DNA of 64,000 bases from Eulemur rufifrons (GCF_041146395.1 NC_091010.1:45404001-45468000); one strand, 5' to 3'; positions 1 to 7,250 are shown, counted from the first letter of the stretch. Made by a program: numbers and translations. The notes: generated from the letters alone by a model not told the origin.

Positions 1-19
1 CCCGGAGCTGGACAGCCGC
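1..19 (+). CDS. GOLGA7B: GOLGA7B internal coding exon, 3' end only
   Basis: The window opens inside an exon. From base 2 the codons read Pro-Glu-Leu-Asp-Ser-Arg, followed at 20 by a good 5' splice site (gtaagg). In the GOLGA7B protein as I recall it (167 residues), these are residues 41-46, directly before Ile47, which begins the next exon at 2820. The phase is 0, matching that exon. Base 1 is the last base of the preceding codon. The first ~40 codons lie upstream of the window. The call depends on the fit with the following exons because only six residues are visible. Confidence 0.85.
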
Positions 20-357
20 GTAAGGACGCCTTTTTCTAAGCTTGAAACCCAGGGCCATGACGGAGCTGAGGGTCTCATTGCATGTGTTTTGTCCCAGGAT
101 CATATGACACATAATGTCATAGCACACGTGAGTTGTTCAGCCGCTTCAAATGGAAGGATAAATGGCTGTCTCCCCGTACAGAGTTAGAGCCGAAGAAGCC
201 TCAGAGATTATTTTAGTCTAGCAGCTCTCAAATTTCAGCTGCATGAGGATCATGTGGAGAGCTTGTTAAACAAATGGAAATTCCCGACGACACGTGTCAT
301 CGCGAGGTGCCGACGCGGTTGTTGGACTGTGATTCAGGAATCTCCATTTCTCAGCAG

Positions 358-486
358 CTGACCTCAGCCTTGGCTGCACATTAGGATTTCCTGGGGAGCT
401 TAAAAAATCCTGATGCCCGGGCCTCACCCCAAACCAGATAAGTCAGAATCTCTGGGGGTAGGGCCCCACATCAGCATTGTTTTAAA
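358..486 (+). mobile_element. MER5A-like hAT-Charlie fragment
   Basis: Typical MER5A wording: 'gctgcacattaggatttcc', 'ggggagctta', 'gggcctcacccc', 'gtcagaatctctggggg'. The ends are eroded. Non-autonomous DNA transposon fossil. Confidence 0.7.
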
Positions 487-799
487 TCTTAATTTTAAAA
501 TTATTTTAAATCATAATTGTTTAAATCTTAGTGTTTACTAGCCACCCCCCCCCTCGGTGAATCGGAACTGCGTGATTCACAGAGCACACTTGGAGACCTG
601 CTGGGAAAAAGGAGCCTTGCAGGGCGTCGGCTTGGGGAGGGTCGGGCAACGGTGGCCTTTGCTGCTCTGATCCATTCTCCCCTTCCCGGACCCTTTGACT
701 CAGAATCTCTCCGCAGGGAGAGTTGGGCGTCGCAGCTTTAAAAGCTGCTCGGATGACTGTAGTGTGCAGCTGGAGTTGAGAACCACTAAGTCCTTGTTG

Positions 800-1256
800 C
801 TCTAAGTGTGGTCTGTGGACTGACCACGCAGCATCACCTGAGAGCTTGGTAGAAATGCAGACTGTCAGGCCCCACCCTGGATCTACTGAATCCAAATATG
901 CATATTTTTTTAAGAGAAAGGGTCTCGCTTTGTCATCCCAGGAAAGTGCAGTGGTGCCATCATAGCTCACTATAGCCTCGAACTCGGGCTCAAATCATCT
1001 TCCCACCTCAGCCTGCTAAGTAGCTAGAACTATAGGCGTGTACCACCATGCCTGGCTAATTTTTAAATTTTTTATAGAGACAAGGTCTCACTATGTTGCC
1101 CAGCCTGGTCTCGAACTCCTGGACTTAAGTTGTCCTCCTGTCTCGGCCCCCCAAAGTGCTGGGACTACAGGTGTGAGCCACTGCACCCAGCCCAAATCTG
1201 CATATTTAACCAGATCTTTGGGTTATTCATATATGCATTAAAGTTTGAGAGGCACC
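800..1256 (-). mobile_element. MER5A fossil split by an Alu
   Basis: The left part (800-907) reads as MER5A in reverse: 'aagtgtggtctgtggac', 'agcatcacctgagagcttg', 'caggccccaccctgg'. The right part resumes at 1192 and closes with 'taaagtttgagaggcacc'. The Alu at 902-1192 interrupts it, and the bases at the junction are duplicated. Confidence 0.75.
902..1192 (-). mobile_element. Dimeric Alu (AluJ-like), antisense
   Basis: Full dimeric Alu in reverse orientation. A short T-tract (902-910) leads into 'agggtctcgctttgtcatcc'; the mid-element T-rich linker is near 1061-1078 and the end is 'caaagtgctgggactacagg...gagccactgcacccagcc'. A 16-bp target-site duplication flanks it: 892-907 and 1192-1207 agree at 15 of 16 bases. 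The divergence suggests an old AluJ-type insertion. Dimeric Alus are restricted to primates. Confidence 0.93.
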
Positions 1257-2134
1257 ACACTTGTCCATCCCTCTCAGTTAGAAGAGGAACCGAGGGACAG
1301 AAAGAGGAAGTTACTTGTGGGAGTCAGGAAACAGTAGAAGGGCCTCAGTGCCGGCTTCTCTGCTTTTTCCCAGGACTCTCATTTTCTTACTGCTGCAAGT
1401 GCATCCCTCGTGGTACAGAGAAAACTAGATGCCTTTGTGACGAGAGTCTTGGCAGGGAAAGCGTGGAGACCCAAAGGAAGAGCTGGAGGCTGCTTTCCCC
1501 CCTTCCCTGACTTGGGCAAAGGGGAGAGCCTGACATTCCACCCCGGAGTCTGCCGGGTGTCATCACGGACAGCCAGCCCAGGGCTCTGCCCATGGCCCCC
1601 TGCCTCTAGACTCAGCTACCTGGGTGACACACTGGGCACAGGTTCCCTGTGAGGCATCAGCTGCTCCTGGTTCTGAGGGTGCACTCAGCCCTTGTCCCAG
1701 GATGCCCTGGAGCTGGCCTGGTGGCCTGGGCTTGGGGAGGGCAGGGCAGATCCTGACCCTTCCATCCTGCAGCTCAGGCAGATCTGAGTGCGTCTGGGAA
1801 GCGGGGGCAGGGCTGGCCTTTACTGATCTGACCCCCAACCAGCTTTTGGAGAAAATGTAGGTCCTTTTCTCATCTTAGCATGCCTGTCCTTCGGGGTGGA
1901 TGACCCCCAGGTAGAGCAGCAAGGCTGTGGCCTGGACGAGATGCGCCCTCGGAGGGCCTGGCGGGCACTGTAAGGGCTTCTTGGATTTTAATTGGAGAGA
2001 AATAGGAAGACTTCGGGAGTCCTTGAAGGAAGTTAGGGCAGGGGCAGGGCCAGGCAGGCCAGTGACGGGGCCAGAAATGGTGGTGGCTGGGACCAGGGAG
2101 CACATGGTCCATGTGGTCTTAGAACCACAGAGCA

Positions 2135-2262
2135 GTCCTCACCTGTAAAATGGGGATGGCAGTGTACTTTTCTGATAGAATTGCTATGAGGATTAAGTAA
2201 AACAGTATATAAAAAATCCTGGCACATAGAAAGTGCTTAATATATATTAGTTATTATTATGG
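2135..2262 (+). repeat. MIR SINE fragment
   Basis: 'tgtaaaatggggatggcagtg', 'ttgctatgaggattaagtaaa' and 'tcctggcacatagaaagtgc' are in the order of the MIR core and 3' half. Confidence 0.8.
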
Positions 2263-2539
2263 GTACAGGCAGGACAGCTCAGTTGTCCCAGTACACGGGC
2301 TGTGGTGCTCTGGGTGACCTCTTAGCCAGGAGGAAATGCCCCACCGGAGAGACACTCACCCAAGCAGTCTCATGCAGTTGGAGTCCCATCCAAGCAGAGA
2401 GCCTCTGTGAATTTGGTCCTGAGCTCTCGCACAACTGTCAAGATGGGAGGTGTCAAAGTCACCAGAATACTTGTCTGTCTGCAGAAAACATCTAGGACAC
2501 CACGGGAGTTTCCTGTTTCCAAGGGAGGCCAAGCAGCCA

Positions 2540-2650
2540 TTCTAATCCCCGTGTTGTAGATGAGCAGACTGAGGCCTAGACAGTTAGGCCCAGGGTCACA
2601 CAGCCAGTTGGGGGCCAAGTCTGGACCGGCCCCAGCTCTCCTAACTCCCA
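2540..2650 (-). repeat. MIR SINE fragment
   Basis: Reverse MIR core: 'tagatgagcagactgaggc' followed by 'ccagggtcacacagcc'. Confidence 0.75.
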
Positions 2651-2819
2651 GACCAGTGTTCTCTCTGCTCCGCCTGCAGCCTCTCTGGTCCTGTCTGTGT
2701 GCCAATATGTCATCGCCCCCGACCCACGCGACCCCACCACTGTCCCCTGAGCCTGGCCTGTGACTGTCCACACTCCAGGGAGGCTAACCGCAGCCTGGCT
2801 CTGCCCCTCTCTCCCTCAG

Positions 2820-2972
2820 ATCGAGCGGCAGCTCTTCGAGGAGACCGTGAAGACCCTCAACGGCTTCTACGCGGAGGCTGAGAAGATCGGGGGCAGCTCC
2901 TACCTCGAGGGCTGCCTGGCCTGCGCCACGGCCTACTTCATCTTCCTCTGCATGGAGACCCACTACGAGAAG
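2820..2972 (+). CDS. GOLGA7B: GOLGA7B coding exon, residues ~47-97 (GOLGA7/ERF4 core)
   Basis: GOLGA7B is a small accessory subunit of DHHC protein S-acyltransferases. Published work links it to ZDHHC5 and plasma-membrane retention; its paralogue GOLGA7 partners ZDHHC9. This 153-base exon (51 codons, phase 0 at both ends) begins Ile-Glu-Arg-Gln-Leu-Phe-Glu-Glu-Thr and ends His-Tyr-Glu-Lys. The stretch [14 protein letters not shown] (about residues 77-90) holds Cys residues at ~78, 81 and 90, matching the palmitoylated cysteine pair known in the GOLGA7 family, inside a hydrophobic helix. The 3' splice site is ctctccctcag (2809-2819). The donor, gtggcc, is weak. The next intron is only 85 bases. 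Confidence 0.97.
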
Positions 2973-3057
2973 GTGGCCCTGCCTGACCTGCTCTGCGTCC
3001 CCTTGCCCAGGGCTGCCCTGCTGCGTGCTCACCCTCCACCCGCCCCTCCTTTTGCAG
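2973..3057 (+). other. GOLGA7B: GOLGA7B minimal 85-base intron
   Basis: GT at 2973, AG at 3056-3057 after a C/T-rich stretch. The donor lacks the usual RAGT after GT. A second AG at 3009-3010 follows 'ccccttgccc' and could act as a cryptic acceptor. Because 85 is not a multiple of three, retention would shift the frame after Lys97. Confidence 0.93.
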
Positions 3058-3159
3058 GTTCTCAAGAAGATTTCCCGCTACATCCAGGAACAGAATGAGA
3101 AGATCTTTGCGCCTCGAGGCCTCCTGCTCACGGACCCCGTGGAGCGTGGGATGAGGGTT
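3058..3159 (+). CDS. GOLGA7B: GOLGA7B coding exon, residues ~98-131
   Basis: This exon has 102 bases, 34 codons and phase 0 at both ends. It starts [13 protein letters not shown] and ends Glu-Arg-Gly-Met-Arg-Val, agreeing with GOLGA7B as I recall it. The acceptor is cctccttttgcag (3045-3057) and the donor is gtatcc at 3160. It supplies the amphipathic helix and the '[10 protein letters not shown]' loop that end the conserved GOLGA7/ERF4 domain. The next coding segment follows after an intron of 1557 bases. Confidence 0.97.
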
Positions 3160-3344
3160 GTATCCTTCTGGGCTGTTCTGTGCGAGGGCACAGGGCTGAC
3201 AACCAGTGGGGTCCCTGGGGAGGCTGCCAGGAAATGGGGACTACCCTGGGGGCCTCCGCTCAGGGTTTTCCCAGGATTCCCCACATCAATGCACCCCCTC
3301 CCCTATCATAAGTTATTGGGGCTTTGTGAGTTTCAGGGTTTGCA

Positions 3345-3560
3345 CTTACTGAGCTGTGTGCAGTCAGTGCCTAGCGTGTGCCAGATATCGTAGTAAGTAC
3401 TCTGAAATATGAATTCATGTACTCCTCACAGCAGTCCTACGAGGTGGGTAGCTCTAGTGCCCTTTATAGATGGAGACGCTGATGATAAATAACTGCCGCA
3501 GAGTCACGCAGCTGGGGAATGTCAAGGCAGGTTTTCAGCCCAGGCTCACTCTTAACTGCA
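3345..3560 (-). repeat. MIR SINE fragment
   Basis: Reverse MIR: 'gcgtgtgccagatatcgtag', 'actcctcacagcagtcctac', 'gcagagtcacgcagctgggg'. Diverged but colinear. Confidence 0.7.
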
Positions 3561-3759
3561 AGAACCCCTCCAGGAAGATGCAAATCACCACATTCATTTA
3601 CAGTCCACAATTTCATGCCGTTCTCATTTCATCTTGTGTCCCTTTTTACAGAGAGAAATATGAGATGTAGGATGAGGTGATGTCCCCAAGGTCTCAGTCC
3701 CAGTGGGAGTCAGGACCAGGGGTGGGCCACCATTCTGCTGACTTTACCTGATGCAGTGA

Positions 3760-4030
3760 CCAGGTGTGCACATCTCACACCTGGGGTAGTGTGGCCCAGG
3801 TGTGCACGCCTCTTACATGGGGTAATGTGGCCCAGGTGTGCACACCTCCCACCTGGGGTGATGTGGCCCCGGCGTTCACACCTCCCACCTGGGGTGGTGT
3901 GGCCCGGGCGTGCACACATCCCACCTGGGGTGGTGTGGCCGGGGTGTGCACACATCCCACCTGGGGTGGTGTGGCCGGGGTGTGCACACATCCCACCTGG
4001 GGTGGTGTGGCCCGGGCGTGCACACATCCC
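3760..4030. repeat. 36-bp minisatellite, ~7.5 copies
   Basis: Seven full 36-base units plus about 19 bases of an eighth begin at 3760. The unit runs from 'cc(a/g)ggtgtgcacac' through 'cccacctggggtggtg' to 'tggc'. The first two units are the most diverged and the last four nearly identical, suggesting recent expansion from the right side. Because 36 is divisible by three, frames stay open on both strands across the array; those frames are a by-product and not genes. Nearly every unit carries CACCTG, an E-box, and the first three units also begin with CAGGTG. The array sits in the GOLGA7B last intron and just beyond the likely 3' end of CRTAC1-A. Confidence 0.95.
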
Positions 4031-4154
4031 TCCCCCTATTCAACAGCAAGAAGAGTAGAATTGTTAAAATATAAATTTTGCTGGAACACTGAGGAAAAGA
4101 GTAAAGAAAACAAACACCCAGAATCATGTTTACAAAGCCCAGTGACGGGTGCTT

Positions 4155-4375
4155 CTTTTTATTGAGCCTTTACCATGTGCCAGGTATTGCGCTTGGTGCT
4201 TTACATACATTATTTTATCTAATCTACACTCTAACTCCAAGATTCTATTATTATCCCCATCTTACAGATGCCATAGTTGTTGGCTAACAAGTTAAGTGAT
4301 GGGCCTAAGGTCACTTAGGTGAGTGGGTGAGTCAGGATTTGAATTCAGGACACCAAAGTCCTCACACTTCCCACG
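4155..4375 (-). repeat. MIR SINE, sense with CRTAC1
   Basis: Long reverse MIR: 'tttattgagcctttaccatg', 'gtgccaggtattgcgcttgg', 'attattatccccatcttac', 'gggcctaaggtcacttagg', 'gtcaggatttgaattcagg'. Its conserved 3' end reads GCTCAATAAA on the - strand, which is the best CRTAC1-A poly(A) signal. Confidence 0.85.
4158..4163 (-). terminator. CRTAC1: Candidate poly(A) signal of CRTAC1-A
   Basis: Canonical AATAAA on the - strand (tttatt on +), about 530 bases past the CRTAC1-A stop codon. It is part of the MIR 3' end. I saw no other AATAAA on this strand between the stop codon and 4050. Confidence 0.6.
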
Positions 4376-4434
4376 CAGTAACACCACCTCCCTGGGCACA
4401 TCGTGTCCTAACATACGGTCATTAGACCCACTAG

Positions 4435-4540
4435 AATGTAAGCTCTGTGAGGGCAGGGACTTCATCCCATGTGACCACGGCTGTGCACCCAGCACGGTGC
4501 CTGGCCCTGCAAATCTCCGTAACTGTTAGCTGAGTAATGT
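4435..4540 (+). repeat. L2 LINE 3' end fragment
   Basis: 'gaatgtaagctctgtgaggg', 'cagggacttcatcccatg' and 'cacccagcacggtgcctgg' in the order of the L2 3' end. Confidence 0.75.
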
Positions 4541-4689
4541 GCATGGACGGGCTTGGGGAGCCCTGGGGCGTCCAGCTCCCAGGCTGCCACATCCCTGTTG
4601 TCCAGGAAGCAGCCCAGCCAGCTTCCCACGCCCCTGCTGGCCTGCACCCACTGGTTCCCGGCTGACCCCTGCTCAGCAGCTGGGCGGCT

Positions 4690-4841
4690 TCAGTGCTCCT
4701 TGACCGCCGACCCCAGATTGAGATCTCCATCTACGAGGACCGGTGCAGCAGTGGCAGCTCCAGCAGCGGCAGCAGCAGTGGCAGTGGCAGCAGCAGCGGT
4801 GGGGGCGGTGGGGCTGGGGCCCGGTGACTGGCCGAGAGTCC
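4690..4841 (-). CDS. CRTAC1: CRTAC1 isoform A terminal coding exon, antisense to the GOLGA7B last exon
   Basis: On the - strand, acceptor ctccctgcag is followed by 'gg act ctc ggc cag tca', which joins the leftover G of exon 14 to read Gly-Thr-Leu-Gly-Gln-Ser-Pro-Gly-Pro. It continues through an Ala/Thr-rich tract to [12 protein letters not shown] and stops at TGA (4692-4690). The exon has 50 codons plus stop; 152 bases plus 1 carried base gives exact closure. It matches the human CRTAC1-A tail as I recall it, apart from a few substitutions and a different end: this sequence ends ...AVKEH, while human ends ...VVKESCEPSC. The Thr/Ser/Pro/Ala tail is the known O-glycosylated end of the secreted form. 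It completely contains the GOLGA7B coding segment 4717-4827 on the other strand, codon opposite codon. Confidence 0.93.
4717..4827 (+). CDS. GOLGA7B: GOLGA7B terminal coding exon, residues ~132-167
   Basis: This segment has 36 codons plus TGA at 4825-4827. It begins [10 protein letters not shown] and continues as a Ser/Gly tail ending Gly-Gly-Ala-Gly-Ala-Arg. With residues 41-131 from the earlier exons this makes the expected 167 residues, if the unseen start has the usual 40. The acceptor is gaccgccgaccccag. The tail is absent from the paralogue GOLGA7 as I recall it, so it is specific to the B member. The tract is built from AGC/GGC/AGT/GGT codons, a degenerate trinucleotide repeat. The whole segment is antisense to CRTAC1 exon A coding sequence. 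Confidence 0.97.
4741..4812. repeat. Degenerate (GGC/AGC)n tract coding on both strands
   Basis: Runs of ggc, agc, agt and ggt triplets without a long pure run. The + strand gives Ser and Gly (GOLGA7B tail). The - strand gives Ala and Thr (CRTAC1-A tail). Confidence 0.9.
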
Positions 4842-5609
4842 CTGCAGGGAGGTGTATGGCCGGAGTGAGGGCCTTGCAGACCTGCGGCGGCTGCGCTACC
4901 AGAGCACCCGCTTCTGAGTCACTCTCTGGGCCCGCCCTGCTGCCCGGGGTGGGAGGGAGGGTGGCTGGCCTAGTATTTCCTGCAGGCCATCAACCCCTGT
5001 CCCCTGCCCCCACCCCCTGGCAGGATCAGTCCACTTCCTGACCGGGGGGCTCTCCTTCCCTGATGGGGCTGGTCTGGGCCACAGGGAGCCAGACCTTCCT
5101 AGGGAAGGCGGGGGTGGGGAGAACACAATCTAGACAGCCCCCCTCTTCTGCAGCCCCTCTCCCAGCCCTCCAAGGGGGGCCCAGGTCTGTCACCCAGAGA
5201 ATTCCCCCCCTGCATGATTCCTGTCCCAAAGCCCATGTCCACCCAGACTCTCTCCCCTCCGGCCCCGCTCCCCGCGGCTGTCTCCCAGAGTCTGCTCCTC
5301 CAGTGCCATGCAGGGCCCCTGCCTGTCTGTGATCCTGCCTCTGCCGTGTTCGAGGTCTGGGGAGATGGGTGCCGTGGTGGGGAGCCCTTCAGCCCAGGCC
5401 TGGCCTCTTCCAGACCTGTGGCTTTCCTGTCCTGCACCCAGAGCTGGAGGCCGTCTCAGCCCTGGCAAGAAGGGTCCAACTCTGAGACTCTGAAGGCCAC
5501 CAGCCACTGGTCGGGGAGCACATGGCCTGGGGCTCTGGGAGGTTATATGGGGCCTGGAGAGATGTAGCCTTGGGGGGTTTGACCCTCCTGAATCGGAGCC
5601 AGTTTCCTG

Positions 5610-5785
5610 AGATGAGCCTGTGTGTCTGTGGGAATGAGTGTGTGTGTGCACGTGAGAATGCATGTGTGAGTGCGCTGTGTGCGTGCATGTGGGTGTATCT
5701 GTGAGCACATCTGTGTGAGTGTATGCATATCTGTGTGTGCATGAGTGCACGTGTGAATGTGTGTGTCTGTGTGTGAGAGCACCTA
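5610..5785 (+). repeat. Degenerate (TG)n tract within the 3' UTR
   Basis: About 175 bases of interrupted TG/TGTGAG/TGCATG. TGCATG occurs at 5659-5664, 5684-5689 and 5738-5743. In the mRNA, TGCATG is the RBFOX-binding word, and UG runs are bound by TDP-43 and CELF proteins. The open frames on the - strand across this tract are artefacts of the repeat. Confidence 0.9.
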
Positions 5786-5897
5786 TACGTTCCCCTTGGC
5801 TGCTAGGCCAGTGACTGTCCCTCTGCATTCTGCCTTGTCTTTGCTACATGATGGTCTGTGGCTTCTTTCCAGCACAGGTCCAGCCTGGTCCCCTATA

Positions 5898-5903
5898 AAT
5901 AAA
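5898..5903 (+). terminator. GOLGA7B: Possible early poly(A) signal of GOLGA7B
   Basis: AATAAA inside 'ctataaataaatgtcc'. No strong GT-rich downstream element follows, so it may be little used. Confidence 0.4.
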
Positions 5904-6670
5904 TGTCCTAAAGTCCCTCGCCCCTTGCCTGGGGCTGCCAGCTTGGCTCTTCTTCCTGGGCTCTCCCCCACCTTCTGACTCTGCTGTGTACATTCCAGCA
6001 GAAGAGAAGCAGGGGTTCTAGGAGAGCAGAGCCAAACTTGGGTGGCCTTCGGTGTCCCTCTCCCAGCTCCCATGACAGGATAATGCGGCCACAGACGTTG
6101 CATATTCAGCCTGCCTAGGCTGGGGCTCTTTGAGTCTGTGTAGGTGAGGCTCCCTTGGACATTCAAAGGAGCTGGCAACCTGCAGGGGCAAAGGCAGACC
6201 CCCTCCTTGCAAGGAAAGAGGGGACATCCAGCCAATGATGCCCTGGCTCCCAGGGCCCAGGGAGCCTGTGGGAAGGCAGCAGCTCTGGGCCTGGTGCCCT
6301 GCAGGTGGACAGAAAGGGCTGCCTACCTCAGTCGGCAGGAGGTGCTAGAAGTGGCTATGCAAGACCAGCCACTGCAGGTAGCTTTCTGGAACCAAAGAGG
6401 GGCCAGGGTTTTTAGTGGACATGGGAGCAGTGTGTGGGAAGCAGAGCCTACCCTGAGAGCTGGAGAGGGTTGGCCCCATCCCCGAGGCCTCAGGAAGTCC
6501 TGAGCCCAATGAGTCCTGGTTCAAGGATCCCCCTGGAGAGCTGCAGCCCCCTGGCCATGGCCCGTGCCACCCTGGCCCGCTGTGTGGCTGGGCATCGTGT
6601 CTGACCTGTGCACCTCCCATGGGAGGTCTGGGCACGGGCCATGCTGTGGCCTTTTGTTATTTCTTTTTCC

Positions 6671-6676
6671 AATAAA
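6671..6676 (+). terminator. GOLGA7B: Likely poly(A) signal of GOLGA7B
   Basis: AATAAA after a T-rich upstream element (ttttgttatttctttttcc), followed 25-45 bases later by 'ctctgtgctgctttctctg', a G/T-rich and T-rich downstream element. It is the best-formed poly(A) site on + in this area. Confidence 0.65.
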
Positions 6677-7047
6677 AGGATTTGCCCAGCCGGAGGCTCT
6701 GTGCTGCTTTCTCTGCCCCATGGTGATGGGGGGCCAGCTCTGTGCCACAGGGTCACGTGAGGGGACACTCGGCTGCCTGAGCTGGACCTGTCACAGGGGC
6801 AGGGTGGACCCTGTCTTCTTGTAGCTTATTGTGCCCTGGGGAGGCAGACACTCCAGCGCCTCTAATCTGGAATATCTGGGGCTCTTGCAGCCGTGGGTGC
6901 AAGAGGAAGGAACTGATTAGTTACAGATGCTCGTGTCTTGAGCTCTTCCCCTGGGTAGGGCCCTGTTAGGGGCTGGATCCCATGGGTCACTCGGTGCTAA
7001 AGTTGAGAAAGTGGTGGATATGGGAACCTTGCAGAGTTGTGTCTTGA

Positions 7048-7250
7048 ATTTTATTGTTTATTGAGCACCTACTGTGTGCCAGATACTTTGCTAAAATCAT
7101 ATGCCAGAGTGGGGAGGGGATTTAAAGATCACCCAAATCCTCTTATCTTATAGGGGTGGAACGGAGGCCCAGAGAGGGTGAGTGACTTGCCCCAGGTCAC
7201 ACAGCTGGCTGTTGATGACAGTGCCCAAGCTTGGAACCAAGGTCTCCTCT
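7048..7250 (-). repeat. MIR SINE
   Basis: Reverse MIR: 'tttattgagcacctactgtg', 'tgtgccagatactttgctaa', 'ccaggtcacacagctgg'. Confidence 0.85.

Larger units (their letters stand above)
20..2819 (+). other. GOLGA7B: GOLGA7B intron before exon 2820-2972
   Basis: Intron with GT at 20-21 and AG at 2818-2819. It holds MER5A-like DNA at 358-486, a second MER5A at about 800-1256 split by an Alu (902-1192), a MIR on + at about 2135-2262 and a MIR on - at about 2540-2650. I see nothing recognisable in 1270-2110, which is moderately GC-rich single-copy-looking sequence. The open frames here on both strands show no protein family signature and several run through repeats. Confidence 0.85.
4140..4689 (-). 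other. CRTAC1: CRTAC1 isoform A 3' UTR (predicted)
   Basis: Sequence from the stop codon at 4690-4692 to about 10-25 bases past the AATAAA on the - strand at 4158-4163. The UTR would be ~550 bases. It consists of old repeat in large part: an L2 end read in reverse (4435-4540) and a MIR in sense (4155-4375). The exact cleavage site is inferred. Confidence 0.6.
3160..4716 (+). other. GOLGA7B: GOLGA7B last intron; also holds CRTAC1-A 3' UTR on the other strand
   Basis: GT at 3160, AG at 4715-4716. Contents in order: MIR on - (3345-3560), a 36-bp minisatellite (3760-4030), MIR on - (4155-4375) and the end of an L2 on + (4435-4540). On the - strand this intron is read as the end of CRTAC1 exon A (stop codon at 4690-4692) and its 3' UTR, down to about 4140. 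Confidence 0.9.
4828..6695 (+). other. GOLGA7B: GOLGA7B 3' UTR (minimum extent)
   Basis: Sequence from the stop codon to the AATAAA at 6671, with a predicted cut near 6690. A weaker earlier signal exists at 5898-5903 and a later canonical one at 11130-11135. The UTR contains the CRTAC1 exon A acceptor (4842-4855 region) on the other strand and a degenerate TG-rich tract at 5610-5785 with three TGCATG motifs. No interspersed repeat is obvious, which fits a retained UTR. Confidence 0.7.

Noticed and set aside
3760..4030. Regular spacing resembling a CRISPR array
   Set aside because: Units are directly adjacent with no unique spacers, in a primate genome. It is a minisatellite.
3710..4165. Open frames of 80-130 codons on both strands with repeated 12-residue units, suggestive of a small repeat protein
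   Set aside because: They are produced by the 36-bp minisatellite, whose length is divisible by three. Frames overlap on both strands, there is no splice or coding context, and units vary like neutral repeats.
5190..5828. 212-codon frame on - with His/Thr-rich start
   Set aside because: The His/Thr run is the (TG)n tract read backward, and the rest is antisense of the GOLGA7B 3' UTR.
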